In this document: in pieces, positions 33,021 through 44,130 of the stretch | How the letters are laid out: each line of letters starts with the position of its first letter | Position numbering within the stretch: position 1 is the stretch's first letter | Source: CAZEVY01 sp964515555 | GTDB taxonomy: Bacteria; Acidobacteriota; Terriglobia; Bryobacterales; Bryobacteraceae | Length of the DNA: 64,000 nucleotides | Assembly (NCBI GenBank): GCA_964515555.1 | Contig: CAZEVY010000015.1 | Location: 1-64,000 of the forward strand | Direction of reading: 5' to 3' | Translations under genes and position numbers: made by a program | The notes under the pieces: generated by a model | Database searches by the model: none | Seen by the model: the letters and a program-made list of their open reading frames with translations, nothing else | Told to the model about the DNA's origin: nothing

Positions 33021-34289
33021 ATGCCGAGCCGCACATCGACGGAAGCCGTCGCCGGAATCACGACGTTCTTCACGATGTCCTACATCGTGGTGGTGAACCC
33101 GTCGATTCTCGCCTCCGAAGGCACGGGCATGCCGTTCAGCGGAGCGATGACGGCGACGGTGCTGGTCTGCTTTCTGCTGACGCTGGCGATGGGGCTTTAC
33201 GCGAGGCTGCCGTTCGCGGTGGCGCCGGGGATGGGGATCAACGCCTTCTTCACCTACACGCTGGTGCTGCACCGCGGCGTGCCGTGGCAGGTGGCGCTCG
33301 GCATGACGTTCTGGGCGGGCGTCATATTCGTGCTCATCTCGGCGACTCCGGTGCGCGAGAAGATCGCGCATGCCATCCCCGCGCATATCCGCACGGCGGC
33401 GGCAGCGGGCATCGGCGTGTTTCTCACATTCATCGGACTGAAGAACGCCGGCTTCATCGCCGCCGACCCGGCGACGTTCGTGCGCCTCGGCAGGCTGGAC
33501 CATCGCGCGCTGCTGACGCTCGCGGGCGTGGCGGTGGCGGTGTGGCTGCTGCGGCGCGACAGCCCGTTCGCGTTTCTCGCGGCGATCGCCGGCGTGACGC
33601 TGGCGGGCTGGGCGGCCGGAGTGGTGACGGCGCCGGCGTCGTTGGTCAGCGCGCCGGACTTCGCGAGCGCGTTCGGGAAGCTCGACGTGATGGGGGCGCT
33701 GAAGCTGTCGCTGGCGCCCTCGATCGTGGCGATTCTGTTCACCGACCTGTTCGATTCCATCTCGACGCTGATCGGCGTGTCGCAGGCGACCGGGCTGGTC
33801 GACGAGCATGGGCATCCGAAGAACCTGCGGCAGGGCCTCATCGTCGACGCCTTCGCGACGATGTTCGCGGGCGTCGCTGGGAGCTCGGCGGGGACGGCGT
33901 ACATCGAGAGCGCCGCGGGCATTCAGGCCGGCGGCCGGACGGGGCTGACGAGCGTCTTCACGGCGCTGTGCTTTCTGCCGTGCCTTTTTCTGGCCCCGCT
34001 GGCGGGCATGGTCCCGTCCTACGCGACGGCGAGCGTGCTGATTCTGGTGGGAGCGATCATGTTCCGCAGCGTCGCGCGGCTGCCGTTTTCGCCGATCGAG
34101 GAGATGCTGCCGGCGTTCCTCACGCTGATACTGATTCCGCTGACGTTCTCGATCACGCAGGGGATTCTGTGGGGATTCATCTCGCACACGGGCCTGTTTC
34201 TGCTGGCGGGGAGGCGGCGGGAGATCGCACCGGCTATGTGGGCGCTCGCGGCGCTCTCGATCGCGCTGCTGGTGGTGGAGCAGCGGTAG
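33021..34289 (+). CDS. NCS2-family (AzgA-like) nucleobase permease
   Basis: A 422-residue multi-helix transporter. EAVAGITTFFTMSYIVVVNP at the N-terminus, FAVAPGMGINAFFTYTLV near residue 62, TAAAAGIGVFLTFIGLKNAG near 123 and FTDLFDSISTLIGVSQATGL near 240 match the AzgA hypoxanthine/guanine permease group. GSSAGTAYIESAAGIQAGGR near 289 is the usual substrate-site helix. GTG at 33006 would add five residues. The N-terminus is shorter than most members, which usually carry about 20 more residues. Confidence 0.87.
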   Translation: MPSRTSTEAVAGITTFFTMSYIVVVNPSILASEGTGMPFSGAMTATVLVCFLLTLAMGLYARLPFAVAPGMGINAFFTYTLVLHRGVPWQVALGMTFWAGVIFVLISATPVREKIAHAIPAHIRTAAAAGIGVFLTFIGLKNAGFIAADPATFVRLGRLDHRALLTLAGVAVAVWLLRRDSPFAFLAAIAGVTLAGWAAGVVTAPASLVSAPDFASAFGKLDVMGALKLSLAPSIVAILFTDLFDSISTLIGVSQATGLVDEHGHPKNLRQGLIVDAFATMFAGVAGSSAGTAYIESAAGIQAGGRTGLTSVFTALCFLPCLFLAPLAGMVPSYATASVLILVGAIMFRSVARLPFSPIEEMLPAFLTLILIPLTFSITQGILWGFISHTGLFLLAGRRREIAPAMWALAALSIALLVVEQR

Positions 34290-34352
34290 GGTTTTCGATC
34301 GGGAGGGCGGGGCCTGGAGAGAGGCGCGGGCGGCGCCGGGAACGACCGGCCC

Positions 34353-34382
34353 TTGCATGCACACCCCGGCCGCTGCCATTAT
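34353..34382 (+). promoter_or_regulatory. candidate promoter for the ThuA-glycosidase pair
   Basis: TTGCAT (34353-34358) and CATTAT (34377-34382) are separated by 18 bases. A transcript would start near 34389, 12 bases before the ATG at 34401. CCGCTG/CAGCGG arms flank the -10. Moderate match to the sigma-70 consensus. Confidence 0.4.
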
Positions 34383-34400
34383 GACAGCGGGAGTTTTTCC

Positions 34401-35198
34401 ATGAAACGCGTTTTCGCCGCACTCACGATCCTCGCCTGCACCGCCAGCGCCCAGGCGCCGCGCAAAAAGCTGCTCGCCATCGGCGCCGTCCAGGGTTTCC
34501 AGCACGACGCCACCTCCTACGGCCTGGCGACGCTGTGGAAGATCGGCCAGGAGTCGCGGCTGTGGGACACTTACATCCGCACCGACACGCAGCTCATCAC
34601 CAAGAAGCGCCTCCAGGGCAACGCCAAGAACCTCGACTTCTTCGACGCCGTGGTTTTCTACACGACCGGCGAGCTCGCCATGGATGACGAGCAGAAGGCC
34701 GCGCTGCTCAGCTTCGTGCGCGACGACGGCAAGGGATTCCTGGGCGCGCATTCGGCCATCGACACCTTCTACAAATGGCCCGAGTACGGCGAGATGATCG
34801 GGGGCTACTTCGACCTTCACCCGTGGAACCAGTTTCAGGCGCCGGTGATCGTGGAGGACCGCGACCATCCGGCGACACGCCACTTCACCCCGAGCTTTCT
34901 GATCCTCGACGAGATCTACCAGGTCAAGGACTATTCGCGGGATCGCGTGCGCGTGCTGATGCGGCTCGATCCGTCGAAGATCAACCTCCAGCAGCGCGGC
35001 GTCAAGCGCACCGACGGGGACTTCGCCGTCACCTGGATTCGCAACTACGGCAAGGGCCGCGTTTTCTATTCGACCTTCGGCCATCGCGAGGACGCCTGGG
35101 ATCGGCCCGACGTGCAGAAGATGTGGCTGGAGGCGGTGAAGTGGTCGATGGGCCTGACTCCCGGCGACGCGACGCCGCGTCCCAAGCCGGCGGACTGA
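34401..35198 (+). CDS. secreted ThuA-domain (class I glutamine amidotransferase-like) protein
   Basis: A 265-residue exported protein (signal MKRVFAALTILACTASAQA) with a ThuA fold. LLAIGAVQGFQHD, DAVVFYTTGELAM, GFLGAHSAIDTFYKWPEYGE and GRVFYSTFGHREDAW are typical of the family. ThuA proteins act in disaccharide utilisation (trehalose/sucrose in Rhizobium) and are widespread in Acidobacteria and Planctomycetes near glycosidases. The TGA overlaps the next ATG by one base, so it is coupled to an apiosidase-like glycosidase and probably helps degrade the same polysaccharide. Confidence 0.88.
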   Translation: MKRVFAALTILACTASAQAPRKKLLAIGAVQGFQHDATSYGLATLWKIGQESRLWDTYIRTDTQLITKKRLQGNAKNLDFFDAVVFYTTGELAMDDEQKAALLSFVRDDGKGFLGAHSAIDTFYKWPEYGEMIGGYFDLHPWNQFQAPVIVEDRDHPATRHFTPSFLILDEIYQVKDYSRDRVRVLMRLDPSKINLQQRGVKRTDGDFAVTWIRNYGKGRVFYSTFGHREDAWDRPDVQKMWLEAVKWSMGLTPGDATPRPKPAD

Positions 35199-36811
35199 TG
35201 CGCACGGCGGCGTTCGCGCTGGCGCTGTCGGCGGCGCTGTGCGCCGAGACGCATCGTCACGGCCGCTTCGAAGTTTCCTTCACCGCCTCGCGCGACTACG
35301 CCGATGCGCTGCACGATGTCGAAGTGACGATCGAGTTCACGGGACCTTCCGGCAGCGCCCGCAAACAGGCGCTCGCATTCTGGGACGGCGGGCGAACGTG
35401 GCGCGTGCGATTCTCGCCGGAGCTGGCCGGGCGCTGGCGATACCGCACCGCGTCGCGTCCCGCCGACGCGGGACTGGACGGGCAGGCGGGCGAGTTTCAA
35501 GTGGCGGCGTATCGCGGGTCGAACGAACTCTACCGGCGCGGCGCGCCGAGGTTGTCGGCGAATCGGCGGTATTTCGTCCACGCCGACAACACGCCGTGGC
35601 TGTGGCTGGCGTGCACGGGCTGGAACAGCGCGCTGATGTCGACGGACGAGGAGTGGAAGCGGTACATCGACGACCGTGCGGCGAAGCGTTTCTCGGTTAT
35701 CCAGTTCGTCACGACGCAGTGGCGCGCGGGCCGCGCCGACGAGCGGGGGCAGGTGGCGTTCACGGGAGTCGAGCGGATTCAGATCAACCCGGAATTCTTC
35801 CGCCGCATGGACGGGAAGTTCGACGCGCTCAACGATCGCGGACTGGTGGCGGCGCCGGTGCTGCTGTGGGCGCTGACGTCGCGCGACCGCGAGAGTCCGG
35901 GCATAGCGCTGCCGACCGCCGAGGCGATCGTGCTGGCGCGCTACATGGTGGCGCGCTACGGCGCGCACCACGCGCTCTGGATACTCGGCGGCGACGGCGA
36001 CTACACGGGCGCGAATCTCGACCGCTGGAAGGCGATCGGCCGCGGCGTCTTCCCGGCGCATCTCGATCCGCGGCCGGCGACGCTGCATCCGGGCGGCATG
36101 CGCGACCCGTGGCCGCTGTTCCAGGACGAGCCGTGGGCGTCGTTTTTCATGTACCAGTCGGGGCACGGCAACAACGCCGCCAAGTGGAAGTGGAACGCGA
36201 CCGAGGGTCCGGGGGCGGGCTGGAGGCTCGACCCGCCGCGTCCGGTGATCGACGGCGAGATCAACTACGAGCAGCACCTCGACTATCACGACCGCCAGAT
36301 GATCGGCGACGCGCAGGTGCGGCGCGCGGCGTACTACAGCCTTTTGTCGGCGCCGCCGGCCGGCGTGACCTACGGCGCGCACGGCGTGTGGTTCTGGAGC
36401 CGCAAGGCGGAGATTCCGCTCGACCACCCGCGCACGGGTGTCGCCGAGCCGTGGCACGCGTGCCTCGATTACCCGGGCGCGCGGCAGATGAAGGTGCTGC
36501 GCGACATTTTCGACGCGTTCGCGTGGTGGCGGCTGCGGCCGGACCGGTCGCTGCTGGCGGTGGATGTGGCGGACCCAGAGTACCGATCGTACCCGATGCC
36601 CGCGCGGGCGGAGGACGGCAGCTTCGCGGTGGTGTACCTGCCGGGGAACCCGTCGGTCGCGCTGAACCTGTCGGGGTTTCGCCGCGGGGTGACGGGGACG
36701 TGGTTCGACCCGCGGACGGGGGCCCGGAGGCCGGCGGGGAGGTGGAAGCCGGAGGGTCGCGTGGAGGTGAGTGCTCCGGGTCCAGGCGACTGGATTCTCG
36801 TCCTGCGGTAG
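35198..36811 (+). CDS. secreted DUF5060-DUF4038 glycoside hydrolase (apiosidase-like, GH140 type)
   Basis: A 537-residue exported protein. After the signal (MRTAAFALALSAALCAET), an immunoglobulin-like DUF5060 domain (FEVSFTASRDYADALHDVEV) precedes a TIM-barrel DUF4038 domain (FVHADNTPWLWLACTGWNSA near residue 124, IQFVTTQWRAG near 168, LWILGGDGDY near 259). A C-terminal beta domain contains VVYLPGNPSVALNL and WFDPRTGARR. GH140 apiosidases act on rhamnogalacturonan-II, but the wider DUF4038 group is diverse. Acidic residues of the barrel are present, without a certain assignment of the catalytic pair. Confidence 0.83.
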   Translation: MRTAAFALALSAALCAETHRHGRFEVSFTASRDYADALHDVEVTIEFTGPSGSARKQALAFWDGGRTWRVRFSPELAGRWRYRTASRPADAGLDGQAGEFQVAAYRGSNELYRRGAPRLSANRRYFVHADNTPWLWLACTGWNSALMSTDEEWKRYIDDRAAKRFSVIQFVTTQWRAGRADERGQVAFTGVERIQINPEFFRRMDGKFDALNDRGLVAAPVLLWALTSRDRESPGIALPTAEAIVLARYMVARYGAHHALWILGGDGDYTGANLDRWKAIGRGVFPAHLDPRPATLHPGGMRDPWPLFQDEPWASFFMYQSGHGNNAAKWKWNATEGPGAGWRLDPPRPVIDGEINYEQHLDYHDRQMIGDAQVRRAAYYSLLSAPPAGVTYGAHGVWFWSRKAEIPLDHPRTGVAEPWHACLDYPGARQMKVLRDIFDAFAWWRLRPDRSLLAVDVADPEYRSYPMPARAEDGSFAVVYLPGNPSVALNLSGFRRGVTGTWFDPRTGARRPAGRWKPEGRVEVSAPGPGDWILVLR

Positions 36812-36841
36812 AATGCCCACGCTCACGGGAGGGGGCGGTCG

Positions 36842-37462
36842 ATGACCATGACGATTTTTCTCGCCGCGCTTTTGCCGGCGTTGCAGGACGCTCCCCGGAA
36901 GGCGCCGGCCCCGAAGCCGGCGCCAGCGCCGCAGGCCAAGGCGGCTCCGGCGCGGAAACCCGTCTACATCAGCGAGGAAAGACGAAACGCCGCCAAGGAA
37001 GCGGCAGAGAAGATCCTGAAGGCGGTCCGGGAGGGTCGAGATGTGTCGCCCAGCCCTCTCGTGGAACAGATCAGAACCGCCATGAGGATTCAGGACAGTA
37101 ATCATGTGGCCGTGGGCGCCGCCATGTTGGGACTGGCCCGGCATATCAGCGCGGAACGCCGCCGGGAAGCGGCCGATTTAAGTGAACGGGTGATTCTGAA
37201 GTTCAACGCGACCGGGGAAATCTCGATGAACCGGGACGAGCGCGAGGGGCTGGAGGCGTTCCGCACCGCCGCCGTGGCCGCGGACGCTCTCCAGAAGGCG
37301 TCCTCACCGGCGAGCACGAAGGGCGTTCCGGCGAAGCTGGTGGCCGACGTGCGCGTGGCCGCCAAGCGGCTCCTCGACTCCTATAACCGGTCCGGCGCGT
37401 ACGATTCGGCGGATGAGGATAAGGTGCAGGAGTTCCAGCGGGCCATCGCCAAGGATGAGTAA
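36842..37462 (+). CDS. exported alanine/proline-rich protein of unknown function
   Basis: A 206-residue protein with a hydrophobic N-terminus (MTMTIFLAALLPAL), a Pro/Ala/Lys-rich linker (residues 18-40) and a charged, helix-rich domain (SEERRNAAKEAAEKILKAVR; AERRREAADLSERVILKF). No enzymatic motif is seen. The linker suggests a tethered or periplasmic helical domain. It follows the glycosidase by 30 bases and converges on tig. Confidence 0.65.
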   Translation: MTMTIFLAALLPALQDAPRKAPAPKPAPAPQAKAAPARKPVYISEERRNAAKEAAEKILKAVREGRDVSPSPLVEQIRTAMRIQDSNHVAVGAAMLGLARHISAERRREAADLSERVILKFNATGEISMNRDEREGLEAFRTAAVAADALQKASSPASTKGVPAKLVADVRVAAKRLLDSYNRSGAYDSADEDKVQEFQRAIAKDE

Positions 37463-37496
37463 GGACATGTAGGGCGCGCACGACCCGCGAGCGTCC

Positions 37497-38762
37497 CTAT
37501 TCCGGCGACGTCTTGCGGGCGTGCTCGAACAGGAAGCTCAGCGTCTTATCCGTGCGAATGCGCGAGGCGATGCGGCGAATGGCGCCGTCCTTTTCCAGCT
37601 TGGCGCGCACGGCCGCAGCCGGTTCCCGCTGCTGGCGCGCAATGCGGTGGACCTCGCGATCCACCTCCTCGACGGTCGTCTCGATGGCCTCGCGGTCGGC
37701 GATGCGCTCCAGAAGCAGCGTCGCCCTGACCTCGCGCACCGCGCGGTCGCGCATCGACTCGCGCAGGCGTGCCCAGTTCATATCCATGGTGCGGGGGTCG
37801 ACCCCCTGCATCACCAGCTCGCGCACGTACTGCTCGATGTTGGAGTCGAGTTGCCGCTCGACGAAGGCGTCCGGCACCGGAAACTCGTGCGCGTCCACCA
37901 GCGCCTCGACGAGCTTGTTCTTGGCCTCCTGCTGGGCCAGGAACTCGCGCTCGCGCAGCGTCTGCTTGCGCAGCTCGTCGCGAAGCTCCTCGAGATCGCG
38001 GTAATCGCCCAGGTCCTTGGCGAACTCGTCGTTCAGGTCGGGCAGATCGCGCTGGCGGATTCCCTTGACCGTGGCGCGGAAGCGCACCGTCTTGCCCGCC
38101 AGCCGCCGCTGCCCCGCGAACTCCGCCGGATACGAAACGTCGAACTCCCTGGCATCTCCCGGCGACGCCCCGCGCAGGTTCGCGGTGAACTCCGGCATGG
38201 TATCTTCGCCCCCGATGTGCAGCATCAGGTCGTCGCTGCGCACCGGCTCGCCCTCGACGCCCGAGAGGCTCTCGAGCAGCACGACGGCGTGGTCGCCGTC
38301 CTCGATCGGGCGCGGATCGACGTTGCTGAAGTCGGCCTTCTGGACGCGCAACTCCTCGAGCCGCTTGTCGACGTCGGCCGCCGTCACCTCGGGCTCGCTG
38401 TAGGGCGCCGTCAGGCCGCGGTATTCGCCCAGCTCGAACTCGGGGGCCACCTCAAACTCGATCTTGAACTTCAGGGGCTGGCCGGGCTCGAAGACCACGT
38501 CGGAGACGCCGGGCTGGCCGACCACGTTCAGGTGGTCCTGCTCGGCGCGCGCGCGGAAGAATCGCGGGATCAGGCTCTCGAGTACGTCCTGCCTGATCTC
38601 GGACTGGAACTTGACGCGGATGATGGAAGCCGGCGCCTTGCCCGGCCGGAAGCCGGGCAGCTTCACCTTCTGCCGGATACCGTCGATGACGCGCTCGGTT
38701 TCGCGCTCCACCTCCTCGACGGGAATGGTCATCTCGAAGGACTGTTTGCAGGAATCGGCCAT
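37497..38762 (-). CDS. tig: trigger factor (ribosome-associated chaperone / prolyl isomerase)
   Basis: A 421-residue trigger factor. The N-terminal ribosome-binding region has VDGIRQKVKLPGFRPGKAPA, containing the GFRxGxxP signature near residue 37. The FKBP-like domain contains EDGDHAVVLLESL and DVSYPAEFAGQRRLAGKTVR, followed by the long helical C-domain (DRAVREVRATLLLERIADRE). In many bacteria tig precedes clpP-clpX. Here it instead follows ahcY (11 bases) and metK and ends the run, which is unusual. Confidence 0.94.
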   Translation of the reverse strand: MADSCKQSFEMTIPVEEVERETERVIDGIRQKVKLPGFRPGKAPASIIRVKFQSEIRQDVLESLIPRFFRARAEQDHLNVVGQPGVSDVVFEPGQPLKFKIEFEVAPEFELGEYRGLTAPYSEPEVTAADVDKRLEELRVQKADFSNVDPRPIEDGDHAVVLLESLSGVEGEPVRSDDLMLHIGGEDTMPEFTANLRGASPGDAREFDVSYPAEFAGQRRLAGKTVRFRATVKGIRQRDLPDLNDEFAKDLGDYRDLEELRDELRKQTLREREFLAQQEAKNKLVEALVDAHEFPVPDAFVERQLDSNIEQYVRELVMQGVDPRTMDMNWARLRESMRDRAVREVRATLLLERIADREAIETTVEEVDREVHRIARQQREPAAAVRAKLEKDGAIRRIASRIRTDKTLSFLFEHARKTSPE

Positions 38763-38773
38763 GGCCGCTCCGT

Positions 38774-41248
<2,475 letters not shown>

Positions 41249-41356
41249 TTCAACTACCTCCAGTTTCCGTTGGGCAACGACCGGCCGGCGCCGGCGTTCA
41301 CGGGAGTGTTTCTGAGCGATGCATCGGGGGCGTTAGGGGTCCCCGGAGCAACATTC

Positions 41357-41385
41357 AGTGTATCGGAGGCGTCGTGACGGGTCAA
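41357..41385 (-). promoter_or_regulatory. sigma-70 promoter of the metK-ahcY-tig operon
   Basis: On the minus strand TTGACC (41385-41380) and TACACT (41362-41357) are separated by exactly 17 bases. Transcription would start near 41350, leaving a leader of about 100 bases before the GTG. No known SAM or SAH riboswitch core was recognised in this leader. Confidence 0.65.
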
Positions 41386-41406
41386 ATGCGGCCGCGGCCC
41401 GCGCGC

Positions 41407-42768
41407 TTAGTTCCCGACCGCAATCGCTAAGCCCTGGGAGATGTTCACACCACCCTGGTTGAACGTCAGCGCGACGTTATCGCCCGCGGCGATGTTCGGC
41501 ACGGTCACGTTGAACTGGTACAGTCCCACGAATCCGGGCGCCAGTCCCTGATAGCTCACCGCCCCGGCTGTACCGTTGAACGAAACCGTCACCGGCGAGG
41601 CGAGTGTATTCAACTGCTGAGCCAACTGCCCCGGCGCGATATTCGGAGTGACAGTCCCAAAGCCTACGCCGTAGAAGACGACGGTGTCGCCGGGCCGCGC
41701 GCGCCGTGAAGGCACTCCGCCGATGGCTCCCGGTGGAAGCACGTAGGTCACACCGTCGGGGAACAGGGCAACCACATTCTGCGCGCCGCCGATCCGGAAG
41801 CTCGCCGGAGCGAGCACCCCGGGGCGGCTCGCATCCACGGTGACGTTGAACGGCGGGCTGCTGCCGGTTGGCGTGGTCACGACGATCGGTTGGGGCCCCG
41901 TCCCGATTCCCGAGGGCGCCTGCACGTTCACCTGACCAGGACTGACGTAGTTCACGAACGCCGGCCGGCCGCCGATGGTCACACTCACTCCGCCCATCCT
42001 GGTGGGAGCAATCCCGCCGGTGAAATCGCCGTCCGCCCAGCCTTGGGTCCCAACCGCGAAGTTCGATCCGTAGATCTCGATCCACGAACCCGGCGAGAAC
42101 GTCGGGAACGCGCCGAACGCGCCGGCGCTGATCGCCCCGGTGATCACCGGCGCCGCCGGAGGACGCAGCGTGAAGTGCAGCGCGAAGCTGAATTCGTTCG
42201 CCTGCGACACAGGCACCCCGCCGGAGGCCGCGAAGTTGTACGGCGTTACGAAAATCTGCTGCCAGTTGCTTTGAACCCCTGCGGGGAGGAGGCCGTTGAA
42301 GCCCTGTCGAAAATACGCCGGACCCGGCAGAATCGGGTTGGTCAGCGACGCGCAGCACAGGGCGCCGAAGTTCGAAATCGCCGCAACCGGCACGCCGTTC
42401 ACCTTCCACTGGTCGGCCGCCTGGTCAAACGACGCCGGCACTCGAAGGGTGTACTCGATCAGAATATTCCATAGAGCGTTGATGTTGCCCGCGAGCGGTC
42501 CGCCATTGACCGTCTGCATGTGGAAGATATTCCACTCCCCATTGGTCCCCGTCGGCACCTGCTCCTGCCAAATGCGTACCCGCCCGCCATTGACCAGCAC
42601 CGGCGTGGAGCTAAAGGTGGAAGCATCGGAGTAGGTGTCCGGCGCGTTGGTGCCTCCGAATCGGATCGGCGAACCGATCTGTATGATCTGCGGACCCTGC
42701 GCCCGCATCGCTTGCGATCCGGCCAAGGCGACAATGGCGGCCAAGGCGTGGAAAACATTCCGGTGCAT
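41407..42768 (-). CDS. secreted protein with C-terminal TIGR03437 domain
   Basis: A 453-residue exported protein (signal MHRNVFHALAAIVALAGSQA). The C-terminal half is the TIGR03437 domain named from Solibacter: an IPT/TIG-like part (SPGSWIEIYGSNFAVGTQGW) followed by VNYVSPGQVNVQAPSGIG, PGDTVVFYGVGFGTVTPNI, and YQFNVTVPNIAAGDNVALT. The N-terminal half (about residues 25-200) is an unfamiliar beta-rich region. Such proteins are extracellular and of unknown, possibly adhesive, function. Its leader can form a long hairpin. Confidence 0.87.
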   Translation of the reverse strand: MHRNVFHALAAIVALAGSQAMRAQGPQIIQIGSPIRFGGTNAPDTYSDASTFSSTPVLVNGGRVRIWQEQVPTGTNGEWNIFHMQTVNGGPLAGNINALWNILIEYTLRVPASFDQAADQWKVNGVPVAAISNFGALCCASLTNPILPGPAYFRQGFNGLLPAGVQSNWQQIFVTPYNFAASGGVPVSQANEFSFALHFTLRPPAAPVITGAISAGAFGAFPTFSPGSWIEIYGSNFAVGTQGWADGDFTGGIAPTRMGGVSVTIGGRPAFVNYVSPGQVNVQAPSGIGTGPQPIVVTTPTGSSPPFNVTVDASRPGVLAPASFRIGGAQNVVALFPDGVTYVLPPGAIGGVPSRRARPGDTVVFYGVGFGTVTPNIAPGQLAQQLNTLASPVTVSFNGTAGAVSYQGLAPGFVGLYQFNVTVPNIAAGDNVALTFNQGGVNISQGLAIAVGN

Positions 42769-42792
42769 TGATTTGCCTCTGTTCTGTTATGG

Positions 42793-42839
42793 CCGGCGGT
42801 GTCCCGCGCTGTAAGCGCCGATACCCTCGCCGTTGCCGG
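42793..42839 (-). ncRNA. long hairpin in the 5' leader of the TIGR03437 gene (candidate structured RNA)
   Basis: Nested pairings are visible: CCGGC (42793-42797) with GCCGG (42835-42839), GGTGTC (42798-42803) with GATACC (42820-42825, one G-U), and GCGCT (42806-42810) with AGCGC (42114 offset, 42814-42818) around a GTA loop. It ends 25 bases before the ATG at 42768. It does not match a riboswitch core I can recognise and could act in translation control. Confidence 0.4.
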
Positions 42840-42922
42840 GCTCAAGGGGAAAGGCGCGCCTGCAAAGGTTGCGCGGGACCATCCTCCGTCTCATGGGTGT
42901 AGTGGATCCGCGGCTGAAAACG

Positions 42923-43294
42923 TCACGGCCTTCGCCGCAGCCCGGTCCGTTGGCCCAGCCCCTCGGCGATCATCGCGGTTACCAGCGCGTTCAGGCTGAC
43001 GCCCTCCTGGCGCGCTCTGGCGACCAAACGCGCATGAATACTCCGCGGCACGCGCTGCCGCCACTGACCGCTGGCGTTGGCGGGCTTCGGCAGCGGGTCG
43101 CCGTGCCTGGCGCAACTCAGAAGGTGGGACTTCACGGCATCACAGCCATGAACGAAGGCCTCTTCGGGAGTGCGCCCGTCGGAGATGCAACCGGGCAAGT
43201 CGGGGTATTCGATCAGGAAGCCCCCGCCATCCGCTTCCATCAGCGGGCGAATCGTGAACGGATAGGATCGGACGAGGGCTTTGTCAATTCGCAT
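42923..43294 (-). CDS. hicB: HicB-family antitoxin
   Basis: A 123-residue HicB-like protein. The N-terminal partial RNase H fold carries YPFTIRPLMEADGGGFLIEY and PDLPGCISDGRTPEEAFVHG, the classic HicB core. The C-terminal part (RVPRSIHARLVARARQEGVS, LNALVTAMIAEGL) is an RHH/HTH-type DNA-binding segment. HicB antitoxins block HicA and repress the operon. ATG at 43294 lies inside the end of the upstream hicA-like gene (11-base overlap), normal for hicAB. Confidence 0.85.
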   Translation of the reverse strand: MRIDKALVRSYPFTIRPLMEADGGGFLIEYPDLPGCISDGRTPEEAFVHGCDAVKSHLLSCARHGDPLPKPANASGQWRQRVPRSIHARLVARARQEGVSLNALVTAMIAEGLGQRTGLRRRP

Positions 43295-43466
43295 CTGGCT
43301 CACCTGCTTTGTCCACAAGGTCGACGAACAACCGCACGTAGATCGGTTTGATGGGCCGGCGCGCAGGTACCGAAAAGCGGCCGGCCCGGGCGTGCCGAAA
43401 CACGACGTGACTACGGCGCATCCCGAGGATGATCTTCGAGGCGTTCGACACAACCGATGGCACCAT
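43284..43466 (-). CDS. hicA: shortened HicA-like toxin
   Basis: A 60-residue frame overlapping the start of hicB. RRSHVVFRHARAGRFSVPAR followed by RPIKPIYVRLFVDLVDKAG aligns with the HicA dsRBD core, in which the conserved His follows a G-S-H. Here that position is RSH. Compared with usual HicA proteins of 65-80 residues, the segment between the first helix (SNASKIILG) and the SH motif lacks about ten residues, so the toxin may be inactive. ATG at 43466 is chosen; the frame is open to 43511. Confidence 0.5.
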   Translation of the reverse strand: MVPSVVSNASKIILGMRRSHVVFRHARAGRFSVPARRPIKPIYVRLFVDLVDKAGEPDAN

Positions 43467-43533
43467 GGGCGGTACCAGACAGCGCCGGGTAACGACCTGC
43501 CCCGGTCGCATTGCAATCGAACCAGCTTCGCTC

Positions 43534-44130
43534 TTAGAAGGTCACGCCTACCAGGAAATCGAACTGGTTGACGTTCGACCGCAGCAGGTCCGAGACCGCC
43601 GAAGCGAAGTGGCGGGAGGTGCGGTAGGTGTAGCGGATCTCCGGCGATATCTTCACCAGGAGCGCGCCGATCTCGACGCCGCCGGCGAAGACGATTCCCG
43701 CTGTGGCGTCCTTGCGGAACTCCGGCGGATTCCCGGTCACCACCGAGGCCGCCAGCGTCTTGACGCCCGAGAGCTTGCTGAAGGCGACGCCGGCGCCGAT
43801 GAAGGGCCGCGCGCGGCCGTCGCGCAGCCGGTGCTTGAGCATCACCGGGAACTCGAACTGGTTGGCGGTCGTCACGCTGGCCTGGGTGGTCGACGCCTGC
43901 GCGTAGCCGAGCTGGCGGTACAGGATGTCGAAGACGATGCTGGTGCGGAACGGAAGATTGATCTCCAATGTCGGACCGATCACCAGCCGCCGCGAGGTGG
44001 TCGCGTAGGCGAGGTCGCGCGTGACGCCCGCTTTGATGGCGTCGCTGAGCGGCGCGCCGATGCGCCCGCCGAAGGAGATCGGCTGCGCGCAGGCGGCCGC
44101 GGCCGTCATCAGGATCAACAGTACTCTCAT
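43534..44130 (-). CDS. outer-membrane beta-barrel protein (OmpW/OprF-like small porin fold)
   Basis: A 198-residue protein with a signal peptide (MRVLLILMTAAAACAQ) and alternating beta strands (LVIGPTLEINLPFRTSIVFD; NQFEFPVMLKHRLRDGRARP; FIGAGVAFSKLSGVKTL), ending in a strand with terminal Phe (FDFLVGVTF), the outer-membrane assembly signature. It matches the small outer-membrane beta-barrel (PF13505) type. The ATG overlaps the aminotransferase stop by four bases. Its role is unknown. Confidence 0.75.
   Translation of the reverse strand: MRVLLILMTAAAACAQPISFGGRIGAPLSDAIKAGVTRDLAYATTSRRLVIGPTLEINLPFRTSIVFDILYRQLGYAQASTTQASVTTANQFEFPVMLKHRLRDGRARPFIGAGVAFSKLSGVKTLAASVVTGNPPEFRKDATAGIVFAGGVEIGALLVKISPEIRYTYRTSRHFASAVSDLLRSNVNQFDFLVGVTF

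Noticed and set aside
41249..41350. SAM or SAH riboswitch before metK
   Set aside because: Leader length and gene fit, but none of the conserved core sequences known to me is present.
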